Of a stretch of DNA of 64,000 nt, positions 25,133 through 36,000 are shown piece after piece. The translations under genes were made by a program, and so were the position numbers. The notes beneath the pieces are model-generated. The model saw only the letters and a program-made list of their open reading frames with translations, did not search any database and was not told where the DNA came from. Each line of letters starts with the position of its first letter. Position 1 is the stretch's first letter. Where the stretch lies: NCBI GenBank assembly GCA_903926385.1, contig CAIYIS010000007.1, positions 135,614-199,613 of the forward strand. The letters run 5' to 3'. Source of the DNA: an uncultured Bacteroidota bacterium. Its GTDB lineage: Bacteria; Bacteroidota; Bacteroidia; 2-12-FULL-35-15.

Positions 25133-25960
25133 ATGACAGAACAATTCCCTGCACTATTATTCAATGGAAATCAATTTTCCAACGTCAATGATGCCATTTC
25201 TGTTGAAGTAGCCCTCAGCATAGCTGTTAATGGCACCCCATTTACAGTCACTATGCAAACTCCCGGCAACGAAACCAACTTAGTAAGAGGTTTGTTATTT
25301 ACCGAAAACGTTTACAAAGATCTTCATCAAGCGCCTATTATTCGCGTTACATCCACCACTTCTCAAGGCCATATTTTATCCATCAATGCCGAGGTCGCAC
25401 CACATTTAATCCTCAAAGATTTTGCAGGCACACGCAATGTTATTTCGGCTTCATCGTGTGGTATATGTGGCAAAACGGAGATAGAGGATGTGAGCAATCT
25501 GAAGGTGAAGAATACTGAACTACTTCAACCATCATTGGTTGCGAAGATGTTCGAACAATTAAGCCAAGGGCAAACCGATTTTCATAAATCAGGAGGAACC
25601 CATGCAGCTGGGGCTTTTACCATTGATGGAGTAATGCTCACGCTTCAGGAAGACATCGGTCGACACAATGCGGTCGATAAAGTCATTGGTCAGCTTATCA
25701 ATAGCGGTCGTTTGGCCGAGACGCGTTGCCTCACCGTTAGCGGTCGCATCTCTTCCGAAATCATTAATAAAACACGTGCTGCCGGCATTCCTTTTCTGGC
25801 TGCTGTTTCAGCACCATCATCGCTTGCCATTGAGCAGGCGCACGAAGCAGGCATCACCTTAATGGCGTTTTGCCGAGCTTCTAAATTCACTATCTATTCT
25901 CATCCCGAGCAGGTGGCAACAGGCATTGGCACTGAAACCCCTATCGTTCAAAATATTTAA
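25133..25960 (+). CDS. fdhD: Formate dehydrogenase accessory sulfurtransferase FdhD
   Basis: The 275-residue protein has the FdhD signature SSCGICGK with Cys109 and Cys112, the loop that carries sulfur from a cysteine desulfurase to the Mo-bis-guanine-dinucleotide cofactor. Other family motifs are NLVRGLLFTE, SGGTHAAGAF, EDIGRHNAVDKVIG, SGRISSEI and ISAPSSLAIE-like sequence (VSAPSSLAIEQA). FdhD is required to make formate dehydrogenases active, so this fits its place beside two catalytic subunit genes. It is first in a tight operon: four bases separate it from the next gene. Confidence 0.96.
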   Translation: MTEQFPALLFNGNQFSNVNDAISVEVALSIAVNGTPFTVTMQTPGNETNLVRGLLFTENVYKDLHQAPIIRVTSTTSQGHILSINAEVAPHLILKDFAGTRNVISASSCGICGKTEIEDVSNLKVKNTELLQPSLVAKMFEQLSQGQTDFHKSGGTHAAGAFTIDGVMLTLQEDIGRHNAVDKVIGQLINSGRLAETRCLTVSGRISSEIINKTRAAGIPFLAAVSAPSSLAIEQAHEAGITLMAFCRASKFTIYSHPEQVATGIGTETPIVQNI

Positions 25961-25963
25961 TCC

Positions 25964-27616
25964 ATGTCGAATAATTTAAGTTACCTATTGGGCCGCAAAG
26001 GCATCAACAAAAATTTGTTTGAAGAGCTAGGCAATGCAGCAGCAGAAACTGGTACACCCGATGCACAAACCTTAGACAAACTTCACCTTGATTTTTTGGT
26101 GGGCAAATCCACTGTGCATGGTACGGTTTCGTTTTACGATTTCCTAAAACCCGAAAACAAAGGAAAGAAAGCTTATGTATGCAATGGCAGCGCTTGCATG
26201 ACAGCAGGAACTCAACCTGAATTGCGAAATAAGTTGTCAGCGAATTTTAGTGAAAACGAAATAGGCGAAATGTGTTGCCTTGGTCGTTGCCACGAGAACT
26301 CAGCTTTTCATGTGGATGGCAAAAACTTTTCGGGAACAGACATCAACAACATTGAGAATATAAAACAAGGCAGAGTTACCACTGTCGAAAAATACAATGT
26401 AGCTTGCAAAGGCACAGCAGTGCTCACCAAAGCAACATTGCCTGTTAAAGAATATTATAAAATCTTCGCCACCTTTCTTCAGAAAACTCCTGATGAACTT
26501 TTGCTCGAACTAAAAGCATCGGGCCTGAGAGGTAGGGGAGGAGCTGGTTTCCCGATGGCTTTCAAATTAGAGTCGTGCAAAAACACCAGTTCCGATTCTA
26601 AATTTATTGTTTGCAATGCCGATGAAGGCGACCCAGGAGCTTATTCCGACCGCTACATCATGGAGAATCGTCCTCATGCATTATTGATGGGAATGATGAT
26701 GGCTGGCTATATTGTAGGTGCGTCTTGTGGTGTGGTGTACATCCGTGGCGAATACCCTGAGTCGGTAGCTATTATCGCATCATGTATTGATCAATTGAGA
26801 AAAGAAAATTTGCTTGGTAATAACATCAATGGTTCGGGTTTTAATTTCGATTTCAAAGTAATAAAAGCTCAAGGTGCTTATATCTGTGGAGAGGAAACGG
26901 CCCTGCTTTCTTCTATCGAAGGGCAAAGGCCCGAAGTGCGTGTTCGTCCTCCTTATCCTACTCAGCAAGGATTGTTCAACAAACCAACCGTAGTAAACAA
27001 TGTGGAGACCTTGGCCAATCTTCCATTCATTTATGAAAACGGAGGTAAGGCTTATGCAGCCATTGGCACAGCCAAATCAACAGGAACAAAATTAATTTCG
27101 TTGGATGGATATTTTCATCGTCCCGGAATTTACGAAGTAGACATGGGTACACCTTTGTCGGTGGTTATTTACGAATTAGGTGGAGGCTTCAGAAAGCCTG
27201 TGAAAGCAATGCATATAGGAGGTCCGCTTGGTGGATTAGTACCAATCAGCAAAATCGAAAATCTTTCCATCGACTTCGATTCCTTTGCTCGCGAAGGTTT
27301 TCTATTGGGTCATGCTTCCATTGTTTGTATTCCCGAAGATTTTCCATTGATAAAATACATCGAACACCTGTTTAAATTCACTGCTCACGAAAGCTGTGGT
27401 AAGTGTTTCCCTTGTCGTTTGGGCTCTACACGTGGCTACGAAATGATTGAGAAAGCACAGAACGAAGATTATAAAATCGACCTTACATTAATGAACGATT
27501 TACTCGAAACCCTCGAAACAGGCTCATTATGTGCCCTCGGAGGTGGACTACCTTTGCCTGTAAAAAATGCAATGAAATATTTCGAGTCGGAATTATCACC
27601 TTATTTTAAAAAATAA
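25964..27616 (+). CDS. Fused NuoE-NuoF diaphorase subunit of formate dehydrogenase (set 2)
   Basis: This 550-residue protein joins a NuoE-like domain (about residues 1-140, with TVHGTVSFYDFL and 2Fe-2S ligands in VCNGSACMTAG and MCCLGRC) to a NuoF core with GLRGRGGAGFPMA, CNADEGDPGAYSDR, GAYICGEETALL and the 4Fe-4S site ESCGKCFPCRLG plus LCALGGG. It lacks the C-terminal ferredoxin found in the set-1 subunit. This resembles the FdsB-type subunit of soluble NAD-dependent formate dehydrogenases, but with the NuoE part fused. It is seven bases from the catalytic subunit gene, so the complex may have only two subunits. Confidence 0.93.
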   Translation: MSNNLSYLLGRKGINKNLFEELGNAAAETGTPDAQTLDKLHLDFLVGKSTVHGTVSFYDFLKPENKGKKAYVCNGSACMTAGTQPELRNKLSANFSENEIGEMCCLGRCHENSAFHVDGKNFSGTDINNIENIKQGRVTTVEKYNVACKGTAVLTKATLPVKEYYKIFATFLQKTPDELLLELKASGLRGRGGAGFPMAFKLESCKNTSSDSKFIVCNADEGDPGAYSDRYIMENRPHALLMGMMMAGYIVGASCGVVYIRGEYPESVAIIASCIDQLRKENLLGNNINGSGFNFDFKVIKAQGAYICGEETALLSSIEGQRPEVRVRPPYPTQQGLFNKPTVVNNVETLANLPFIYENGGKAYAAIGTAKSTGTKLISLDGYFHRPGIYEVDMGTPLSVVIYELGGGFRKPVKAMHIGGPLGGLVPISKIENLSIDFDSFAREGFLLGHASIVCIPEDFPLIKYIEHLFKFTAHESCGKCFPCRLGSTRGYEMIEKAQNEDYKIDLTLMNDLLETLETGSLCALGGGLPLPVKNAMKYFESELSPYFKK

Positions 27617-27622
27617 ACCAAC

Positions 27623-30340
27623 ATGGAACTTACTGCAACCATCAACGATAAAGTCTATCCGATTATTGAAGGAGAAACCATTCTTAAGTTTGTGAAACGA
27701 CACTTGGGCAACGATTTTGTTCCTACACTTTGCGATGCACCCAACCTCGACCCTTTTGGTTCATGCCGTGTATGCAGCGTGGATGTTGCGCTTACAGCAA
27801 ATGGTCCTGCTAAATCAATGGCTTCTTGTCATACTCCTGTAATTCCTAATTCGTTTATCAATACGCATAGCGACCGCATTGTCAAGTTGCGTAAGAACAT
27901 TGTTGAATTGGTACTCACCGACCATCCGCTCGATTGCCTTACTTGTGAGGTAAACAACAATTGCGAATTACAAACGGTTGCTGCTAAAGTGGGAGTGCGC
28001 GATGTGCGTTATCCCGAAGGTAAAACACATCTCGACCGAAAAAGAGATTTGAGTCATCCGTATATGACTTCCGATTTTTCGAAGTGCATCAATTGTTTTC
28101 GTTGTGTTCGTGCCTGCGATGAAGTGCAAGGCGAAATGGTGCTTACCATGGCTGGTCGTGGTTTCGACAGTCATATAGTGAAGAGGGATAACAAATCTTT
28201 TTTCGATTCCGATTGTGTAAGCTGTGGCGCTTGTGCTCAGGCTTGTCCTACTTCCGCCATTTCCGATGTGTTCGAATCGAAATCGATTGTTGCTGATAAA
28301 AAAGTTCGCACCATTTGCACCTATTGTGGAGTGGGTTGCAACCTTGATGTTGCCGTGTTGAACGGAAAAGTAAAATCAATACAGGCACCTTACAATGCTG
28401 AAGTAAATCAAGGACATACTTGTCTTAAAGGGCGGTATGCCTTTTCATTCTATAATCATCCCGATCGTTTGCGTACTCCTCTCATCAGACGAAATGGGGT
28501 GTTGGAGCCAGCCACTTGGGACGAAGCCTATACTTTTATTGCAGAAAAATTAACAGCCATAAAACAAAAACACGGTGCCGATTCCATTGCAGGTATTTCT
28601 TCCGCACGCTGCACCAACGAAGAGAATTACTTGATGCAGAAATTTATTCGTGCTGTAATTGGTACTAATAATATTGATTGTTGCGCTCGTGTTTGTCACT
28701 CACCTACTGCTAATGGTATGCAGAGAGCATTTGGTACAGGTGCTGCTACCAACTCGGTAGAAGACATTAAACATACGGATTGCATCATGATTATTGGTGC
28801 TAACCCAACCGATGCGCATCCTGTAACCGGAGTTAAACTCAAGCAGTTTGCCATGAAGGGCAAAACCACTATCGTGATTGACCCGCGTAAGACTGAGCTT
28901 GCACGTTACGCCACCATTCATTTACAATTGAAACCAGGCACCAACGTAGCCTTGTTGAATATGATGCTTTATTTCATCATCTCCGAAGGTTTGGAAGCAA
29001 AAGAATTCATCAATAGCCGCACCGAAGGATACGTCGATTTCCGCACACAGATTCTGAAAACAGACATAGCTGCTATGGAGTTGATAACAGGTGTAGATAG
29101 AAACTTGGTAAAACAAGCAGCCGTGGCTTATGCCAAAGCAGGCAGTGCTATGTCTTTTCATGGTTTAGGCGTTACCGAACATTCTCAAGGTTCGTATACC
29201 GTGATGTTGATTTCCGATTTAGCTATGATTACAGGAAACATTGGAAGAAAAGGAGTAGGGGTGAATCCACTTCGCGGACAAAACAATGTGCAAGGTGCTG
29301 CCGACATGGGCTGTCAACCTCACATGGGTGCTGGTTACATGAGTTCGTACGACCCTGAAATCAATAAGGAATATGCTTCATTCTATCAAACAAAAATACC
29401 ATTCAGCAAAGGATTGAAAATTCCTGAAATGTTCGAAGCCTCTATTGACGGTAAGTTGAAAGCACTTTGGTTGATGGGTGAAGATGTAGTACAAACCGAC
29501 CCGAACACCAAGAAAGTGATAGAAGCAATGGAAAATCTTGAATTGCTTGTGTTACAAGAATTGTTCATCACTGAAACGGCTAAATATGCTACTGTTGTTT
29601 TACCAGGCGCATCCTTCCTCGAAAAGAGCGGAACATTCACCAATGCCGAACGCAGAATTCAGCGTGTGCAGAAAGTAGTTGAACCTCTATCGGGAACCAA
29701 AAGTGATGGTGAAATAATGGTCGACATGATGAACAAAATGGGATATCCTCAACCCGAGTATAAGCCCGATACGATGCTCGAAGAGATTTCTAAAATCGTT
29801 CCTTTCTTTGCAGGTGTGAAATGGAAAGACCTTGGAGAGAATGGAAAACAATGGCCTGTACTAAAAAGTGGAGGCGATACACAAATACTTCACAAGAAAA
29901 AATTCCATCGCGGAAAAGGAAAGTTTCATTATTTCGATTATAAAGAAAGCAACGAAACCACCACTCACGACAAGGAATATCCTTACATACTCACCACCAA
30001 TCGCGAATTGGAACATTACAACTCAGGCACCATGACCCGTAGAACGGGCAATGTGGATATTCTTACTGAAGACGTGTTGATGATGAATGCAGCAGATGCG
30101 TCCAAACATCTCATCAACGATGGAGACATGGTTTGTGTGGAGTCGCCACGAGGCAAGGTAGATATCAAAGCAAAAATTACTGACCAGGTGAGAGCAGGAA
30201 TTTTAAGTACTACTTTCCATTTCCCTGACCTAATGTTGAACATGATTACCAGCGATGAACACGACAGCGAAGCTTTGTGTCCTGAATACAAAATAGTGGC
30301 GGTAACCATCCGTAAAAGCAAAGGGAAGTATAAGTCATAA
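27623..30340 (+). CDS. fdhA: NAD-linked formate dehydrogenase, catalytic subunit (set 2)
   Basis: The 905-residue protein has the same layout as the set-1 subunit: 2Fe-2S (Cys37, 48, 51, 69), a His-Cys cluster (His101, Cys105, 108, 114), double ferredoxin (Cys155-165 and Cys198-208), the Moco-proximal 4Fe-4S site (Cys232, 235, 239, 267) and the active site CARVCHSPT with Cys358-His359. It is clearly a diverged paralogue, not a recent copy. It ends the fdhD operon and is convergent with the DUF58 gene. There is no in-frame TGA at the active site, so it is a Cys and not a selenocysteine enzyme. Confidence 0.94.
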   Translation: MELTATINDKVYPIIEGETILKFVKRHLGNDFVPTLCDAPNLDPFGSCRVCSVDVALTANGPAKSMASCHTPVIPNSFINTHSDRIVKLRKNIVELVLTDHPLDCLTCEVNNNCELQTVAAKVGVRDVRYPEGKTHLDRKRDLSHPYMTSDFSKCINCFRCVRACDEVQGEMVLTMAGRGFDSHIVKRDNKSFFDSDCVSCGACAQACPTSAISDVFESKSIVADKKVRTICTYCGVGCNLDVAVLNGKVKSIQAPYNAEVNQGHTCLKGRYAFSFYNHPDRLRTPLIRRNGVLEPATWDEAYTFIAEKLTAIKQKHGADSIAGISSARCTNEENYLMQKFIRAVIGTNNIDCCARVCHSPTANGMQRAFGTGAATNSVEDIKHTDCIMIIGANPTDAHPVTGVKLKQFAMKGKTTIVIDPRKTELARYATIHLQLKPGTNVALLNMMLYFIISEGLEAKEFINSRTEGYVDFRTQILKTDIAAMELITGVDRNLVKQAAVAYAKAGSAMSFHGLGVTEHSQGSYTVMLISDLAMITGNIGRKGVGVNPLRGQNNVQGAADMGCQPHMGAGYMSSYDPEINKEYASFYQTKIPFSKGLKIPEMFEASIDGKLKALWLMGEDVVQTDPNTKKVIEAMENLELLVLQELFITETAKYATVVLPGASFLEKSGTFTNAERRIQRVQKVVEPLSGTKSDGEIMVDMMNKMGYPQPEYKPDTMLEEISKIVPFFAGVKWKDLGENGKQWPVLKSGGDTQILHKKKFHRGKGKFHYFDYKESNETTTHDKEYPYILTTNRELEHYNSGTMTRRTGNVDILTEDVLMMNAADASKHLINDGDMVCVESPRGKVDIKAKITDQVRAGILSTTFHFPDLMLNMITSDEHDSEALCPEYKIVAVTIRKSKGKYKS

Positions 30341-30405
30341 GTTGTTCCTATGATTGAATCTGTGAATGAAGCAAGTGCTTAGTAACAAGAAGCAAAATAG
30401 AGTTC

Positions 30406-31812
30406 TTAACTTATTTTTTTAAGTACTTTCGATTTGTCGTATTGCCCCAATATTTGTTTTAGCAACTTTTCATTTCTGTTTATCTTTACTCGTAGTAGCG
30501 ACAAACTCCAGTTGGTTTTGTAAGTTGCGATTGCATCTTTTTCTTGTTGTACAAAAATCCATTGCAACCAATCTCCAAGATGTTGTTTGTTCAAACAATC
30601 AGTAAGCGGAACAAAAATAAATGATATTTCATTTCCGAATTGTTCTAGCAATTGACTTACTTGTTCAGCATCTGATAAAGACGAAATAATTACTACTGAA
30701 GCGTCCTTTGGTTTTATGTATTCTTTCAGTTCTTTATCTCTATGCCAGTTACAAACAGAAATGTTGTATTTAATCTGTTCTTCTTCATTGCTGATTTGTG
30801 TTTGTGGAATAGTTTGGTCTGTTACATACCTAACCTCCAAACCTTTTTGCTGAAGCTGTTTGTACGCACTCCAACAAAGGGTTTTGTAATAGTTCAAAAA
30901 TGGAATTTCCAAAACTTCGTTTCCCGAAAATTCAAATGCAGAAAAGTAAGATGCGTATAAATAAATATGAGAAGCATAAGGGTCTAATATCTCAGGAACT
31001 CGCACCACCAGTTCCTTGTTTTTTGCATAAATCTTCCAGACTATCCTTCTGACATCATCATTACTTTCGAAGTTCTTGTAGTTAATATGTTCTCCTTCCA
31101 CCTTTTTTATCTCTTCAATGCGTGTTGATGTTTCTTCTGTTTTTCTAGGGAAAGCATTCGTCATTTTTGATGCCTGAAAAACAGGTTGCGTATAGAACGA
31201 GCCATTTGAGTCAAGAGGAACTGCGAATGAAAAGAATTGAAAGAAGTCTTCAAAATAAAGAATTACTTTTTCTGTTCTGTATTCTTTAATTTCCGGCAAA
31301 CTCCAGTTATAGCGTCCTGTTAAAGTTGTGTTGAAAAAGCTTTTTACAACCGGTTTTACTAAATAAAATTTTTGAGAGTAATGTGTTTTGTCATATTTCA
31401 ATCGAAGTTTAATGAACCCTAAAAATGGTTTAAGGATAGGATGTAGATAAATATCTATGGGTTGTTTGTCTTTCTCAGTTTCATTGACAATAGGTGTTGT
31501 TATTCTGAAATCAATACCTTTTTTATTTTTCTTCCAGATAAAGTAGATAAGTGAAAAGGTTACGGATACGAATGCAAGAGCCAGAATTAGTAGCACAAAG
31601 CAAACTGCAAAGCGAAAGAGTAATGCAAAAATATCTGTGAAAGCAGATCCGGGTATTTTTTCCTGTGCCTTGAGCCAAAATGTGCCAATACCAGCTGCAA
31701 TAGCAAACAGAACAAAATACCATGTAAAAGGAATGTAAAATCCAATCTGTCTTAAAGCAAGTTTTACATTCTTTATTGTTTGATTCATTTTTTTGATTGA
31801 TTTATAACTCAA
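30406..31812 (-). CDS. DUF58 domain membrane protein
   Basis: The 468-residue protein (an alternative start at codon 9 is equally good) has two membrane segments near the N-terminus (about 25-45 and 62-90) and, near residues 245-275, the DUF58 signature YKNFESNDDVRRIVWKIYAK followed by LVVRVPE. DUF58 proteins are usually next to MoxR ATPase and von Willebrand factor A genes; none is seen here, so this is an orphan. The protein after the motif is longer and more charged than usual. Its function is not known. Confidence 0.85.
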   Translation of the reverse strand: MSYKSIKKMNQTIKNVKLALRQIGFYIPFTWYFVLFAIAAGIGTFWLKAQEKIPGSAFTDIFALLFRFAVCFVLLILALAFVSVTFSLIYFIWKKNKKGIDFRITTPIVNETEKDKQPIDIYLHPILKPFLGFIKLRLKYDKTHYSQKFYLVKPVVKSFFNTTLTGRYNWSLPEIKEYRTEKVILYFEDFFQFFSFAVPLDSNGSFYTQPVFQASKMTNAFPRKTEETSTRIEEIKKVEGEHINYKNFESNDDVRRIVWKIYAKNKELVVRVPEILDPYASHIYLYASYFSAFEFSGNEVLEIPFLNYYKTLCWSAYKQLQQKGLEVRYVTDQTIPQTQISNEEEQIKYNISVCNWHRDKELKEYIKPKDASVVIISSLSDAEQVSQLLEQFGNEISFIFVPLTDCLNKQHLGDWLQWIFVQQEKDAIATYKTNWSLSLLRVKINRNEKLLKQILGQYDKSKVLKKIS

Positions 31813-32018
31813 AATCGTGTGACAATATTACGAAAATTTAATGATAGGTTACGTGTGGTGATATTGAAGGTGAGCTCTCTCGATTCAGTTTTATTTACTT
31901 GCTTCCGAAATGAAAATTGTTTTATTGATGGCTGCTTTCTTGCATTAATCAATACATCATGTTTTTATAAATTTGAATTGTTTGACGTAATTCAAAGAAT
32001 AGATTATAGAAAATTGTA

Positions 32019-32026
32019 TAGTTTTG
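32019..32026 (+). promoter_or_regulatory. Bacteroidota -7 box for the lipoprotein at 32040
   Basis: TAGTTTTG matches TAnnTTTG and ends 13 bases before the ATG, implying a very short leader. No -33 element is clear. Confidence 0.4.
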
Positions 32027-32039
32027 TAAAAAAGAAAAT

Positions 32040-32489
32040 ATGAAAACTTCTAAAACTTTATTATTGTTTTTTGGTATTGTTCTAATAGCCGGATTTGGTG
32101 CTTGTAAAAAGGCTAAAGGGTGTACCGACAAAGATTCTACTAACTATAATGTTAATGCGACAGAAGACGATGGGAGTTGTAATTATGTTGCATATATTGT
32201 ATTTTGGTACAATCAGAGCACATCAAGTCATTTGATTGCTGCAGGGTATTCAAATATTAAGTGTACTATTGACGGTGCCGTTGTTGGTAATACATCATCC
32301 AACGCTTATTTCAATACTGAACCTACTTGCGGACAAACTTCTTCTTTAACGATAACAGAACAATTAGGAGATAATAAATCGAAGTCTGTTTCTTATGTTC
32401 TATCGGATGCTAACACAGGCGCCATAATTTGGTCAGGCAGTATTTCACTCTCTTCTGGAGTTTGCTCCAAACGCCTTTTGTCGTTTTAA
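32040..32489 (+). CDS. Small lipoprotein with a calcium-loop-like Cys motif
   Basis: The 149-residue protein has a lipoprotein signal (lipobox GFGAC, Cys22) and then the short motif GCTDKDSTNYNVNATEDDGS with Cys on both sides, a segment seen in many Bacteroidota surface proteins (C-TD-A-NYN--A-DDGSC). The remainder is a small beta domain with FWYNQSTSS, CTIDGAVVGN and a final Cys. It probably sits on the outer membrane. Function unknown. It is a single gene with its own -7 box. Confidence 0.8.
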   Translation: MKTSKTLLLFFGIVLIAGFGACKKAKGCTDKDSTNYNVNATEDDGSCNYVAYIVFWYNQSTSSHLIAAGYSNIKCTIDGAVVGNTSSNAYFNTEPTCGQTSSLTITEQLGDNKSKSVSYVLSDANTGAIIWSGSISLSSGVCSKRLLSF

Positions 32490-32570
32490 GGTTTGGATTT
32501 TAGTCTGTAATAAATAACTTCGTCTCATTAACTTAATGTTTAGCATTAAATAGCAGTATTGTTTTTTAGT

Positions 32571-33005
32571 TAAAGGTTGGTTAGTTAATATCCAAAATAA
32601 CCCTAAATTGCTAACTGCATTCAAAAACTCATCAAATCATAGAGGTTTCACAACATAGCTGTTTACACCCAACTTATAACTTTTCACGATATCTTTATCT
32701 TCTTTTGAAGAAGTCATTACAACAAAAGGAATATGTGAAGTTCTTGTGTCGCCTTTTATTTCTCTCAATACATCCAAACCACCTATCTTAGGCATGTTCA
32801 AATCAAGCAAAATTACTTTTGGTATTTCTTTTAGATCTCTGCTCACATAAACTCCTTTCGCAATACTGTAATCGAGAGCTTCTGCTCCGTCTTATAGGTG
32901 TAAAGTTTTTCTAGAAACACTGTTTTTCCTTAAAGCGAAGCCAATTAATTCAGCGTCCTCTAATCCATCTTCTACCAATAGAATATCAATTTCTTGTTTG
33001 TTCAT
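32571..33005 (-). pseudogene. Response regulator (Rcp-type CheY-like), broken by two in-frame stops
   Basis: Read from the ATG at 33005, which overlaps the stop of the kinase gene (ATGA), the frame gives a typical single-domain receiver: ILLVEDGLEDAELI, then TAA at codon 38 (32892-32894), [22 protein letters not shown] with the phospho-acceptor Asp, [14 protein letters not shown] and NSYVVKPL, then TGA (32637-32639), and FDEFLNAVSNLGLFWILTNQ, the usual C-terminus of this family. The frame itself is intact throughout. Two separate nonsense changes point to a decayed gene rather than one sequencing error, though errors cannot be excluded. Only a 69-codon fragment remains between the stops. Confidence 0.82.
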
Positions 33006-36000
33006 ACTTGCTGACTGTTGATGTTAATAATGGGTAACGAAAAATAAAATGTAGCCCCTTCGTTTACTTTGCTTTCCGCCCACATTTTCCCGTCATGCTT
33101 GGTTATTATTCTATGTGCGATGGAAAGTCCAACTCCAGTTCCTGAGAAATCTCGAGTTCGGTGCAATCTTTGAAACACTGCAAAAAGTTTGTCGTAATAT
33201 TGCATATCAAATCCAACTCCATTATCCCTTACATAATATATAATTTGGTTTTTCTCTTTATAAGAATTTATTTCAATAAGTATTTTCTCCTTCTTGCTTG
33301 AATATTTTAATGCATTAGAAATTAAATTAACCATTACCTGATGTATTAAAGAAACGTCAGCATACACTTCCAAGAATTTATTGAACTTCAATTCTACGTT
33401 TGTTATTTTTTGATCTTCGATTAGTTCCTTGACTATAATATTCACAAGATGCTCCATGTTTATTAACTTTTTATGAAGGTTTTGTTTTCCCAATCTTGAG
33501 AATGCAAGTAAATCATCTATTAAATTCCCCATTTTTAAAGTGTTTTCTGAAATGATATTAAGATATCGTTGCCCTTCTTCGTCCAATAAAGAAGCATGAG
33601 ACTCTCTCAGAATTTGACTAAAGCCACTTATCGATCGCAATGGAGCCCTCAAGTCGTGGGAAACGGAATATGAGAAAGAGTCCAGTTCTTTTATAGCAGA
33701 TGTTAATTGTTCTTCCGCTTTTTTCTGTTCAGTTATATCAATTGAAACACTCAAAAAACTAGGCTTGCCCTCAATTTTAATTTTTAGAATAGAGGTGTTA
33801 AACCACTTGATTTCTCCCTTTTTGTTTATTGCAAAGACTTCTTTGTTTTTAATAATATCGTTCTCCTTCATTTGAATTATGTCGGTTAATACTTGCTTTA
33901 TGGCTAAGTGAAGTCGTAATTCAATGAATGATTTATTTAAAACTTCTGCTTTTGATTTATAACCAAAAAAGGACAAGAAAGATTCATTGCAGTTTACAAG
34001 TTTTCCTGTTGCTTCATCATTAATAGTTAGAGATGCTGGATTATGATCAAAAAGATTTTCAAATAGTTCATTTGATTTTTTGAGCGAAGCTGTTCGTTCT
34101 ATTACTTTTTGTTCTGCAGCATGGCTTAATTCCGATATGGCTCTGTTCACATTTTTTAAATCGGTTACATCCTGCGAAACTGACATGATGGCGTAAACAT
34201 TGTTTTCTTCATCTTTAAGCGGAATCAATTTAGTGGTTAAGTCATAGCCTTCGATAATTAACTCTTCTGTAGTACTTTTTCCACTAAGCGCATTTACATA
34301 TCCCTTATTAACAATAAGAACATGTTCCGGTGGTAAAACTTCCGTAATGTTCTTTCCGAGAACATTTTCTTTCACATAACCTAGTCTTTCAATCAAATCT
34401 CCTTCAAGTAACAGGTAATTCAAATTATTATCAAGCAAAGCAATCACCGAGCCTGGAATGTTAGAAGCTATCGTTTTATATAACTTTTCACTTTGCTTTA
34501 TTTTTTGTTCTGCTTGTATTCTTAAGGTTAAATCATTTGCTGAAACCAAACTTACCAACTTTCCATTGTACTCGATCTCGCTTACTATAATGTCAACAAA
34601 AATATTTGTGCCATCCTTTTTCCTATGCTCCCAAATTCCTCTTTTTTCTAATTGAACTTTCGTATTCCTTCGAACAGCTAGAAATTTTTCTCGATCCGTT
34701 TCAGGACGAATGTCGAGAGCCGTCATCGTTAACATTTCTTCTTTAGTATAACCATAATGAGCTACAGTTGCATTATTCACGTCCAAAAATTTAAACGTGT
34801 CAATATCTGCCAACCACATCGGTACAGGATTGAGTTCAAAAATATGTCTATATTTTTTTTCGTTTTGTTCCAGTTGATCTCTTGCAATTTTTTCTTCTGT
34901 TATATCATGAAAATTAATAACAATGCCTTCTATGCTTCCATCATTTAATAAATTTATCGCTTTGCCTTCGGACCAAAACCTACTGCCATCCTTTCGTTTT
35001 ATCATGTATTGAAACGGAAATGTTACACCCGGAAATTCCATAAGGTTATCCATCAGTGTATGCACTATTTCTTGGTGCTCACTAATTACTATTTCAATAA
35101 GGGATAGTTTTTGCCTATCTTCCTTTGTATACCCTGAAATTCTGACTGATGCAGGACTCGAAAATATTGCATATCCGTTTTCGTCTAATACCATTACACC
35201 ATCAAAACTATTATCAACAAGCGCTCTAAATTGGTATTCTCTTCTTACAAGCTCTTCTTCAACTCTCTTTCGTTCGGATATGTCGCGAATGCAGCATTGA
35301 GTGCCAATAATTATATTCTTTTCAGATAACGGAACCATCGACATTTCGCACCAGAATGTCTTTCTGTTTTTTCGAATTGCAATACATTCTAAATGAGTTT
35401 CCATTTCCTGCCCTGACGATATCAGAGTTTGACTCATTTGTATTTCTTCTATATATTCGGGTGCAATGACATGTTCCAGTTTCAGCTGCTCTGTTTCAAT
35501 TGTTGTTAATTTAAAAACAGAAAGGAAATTTGAATTTGTAAATTTTAAATGACCGTCATTGTCGATAATTATAATTGCATCGTGTATGTTTTCTACAACT
35601 GTTCTATATTTTTCTTCACTTATTTCTAATGAAAGCGTTCTCTGTTTTACTAGTAAATCTAGTTGATTATTTAAGTGATGTAAATTGTTTTCAGCTCTTC
35701 TTCTCGCTCTAAAGCTTGCCTCAAGGAATATAAAGACTATTATTAAAATCAGAATTACCATTATTTCCAGTAGGTATACTGTTTTGGAGGTGTTGTTTAA
35801 ATCCCGTTCCTTTATTTCTTTTTGTCGGTCATAGATGCGAGATTCTATAGCTTGAATACTTGGAATAAGAAAATTAATCCTGTTTAACAATCTTGAATTT
35901 TCGACTGTATTAATCAAAATTTTGGCCGTTTCATTATTATTCTCATCAACAAAATTTATTAGCTTATTCGAATAATCAATTTTTCGTACCACAAATTCAC

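Noticed and set aside
22290-28710. Selenocysteine in the formate dehydrogenases
   Set aside because: Both active sites read Cys-His (TGC/TGT codons); no in-frame TGA exists and no SECIS need arises.
32637-32846. 69-codon response regulator fragment as a real small gene
   Set aside because: The same frame continues on both sides into the rest of a receiver domain, so this is the middle of a pseudogene.
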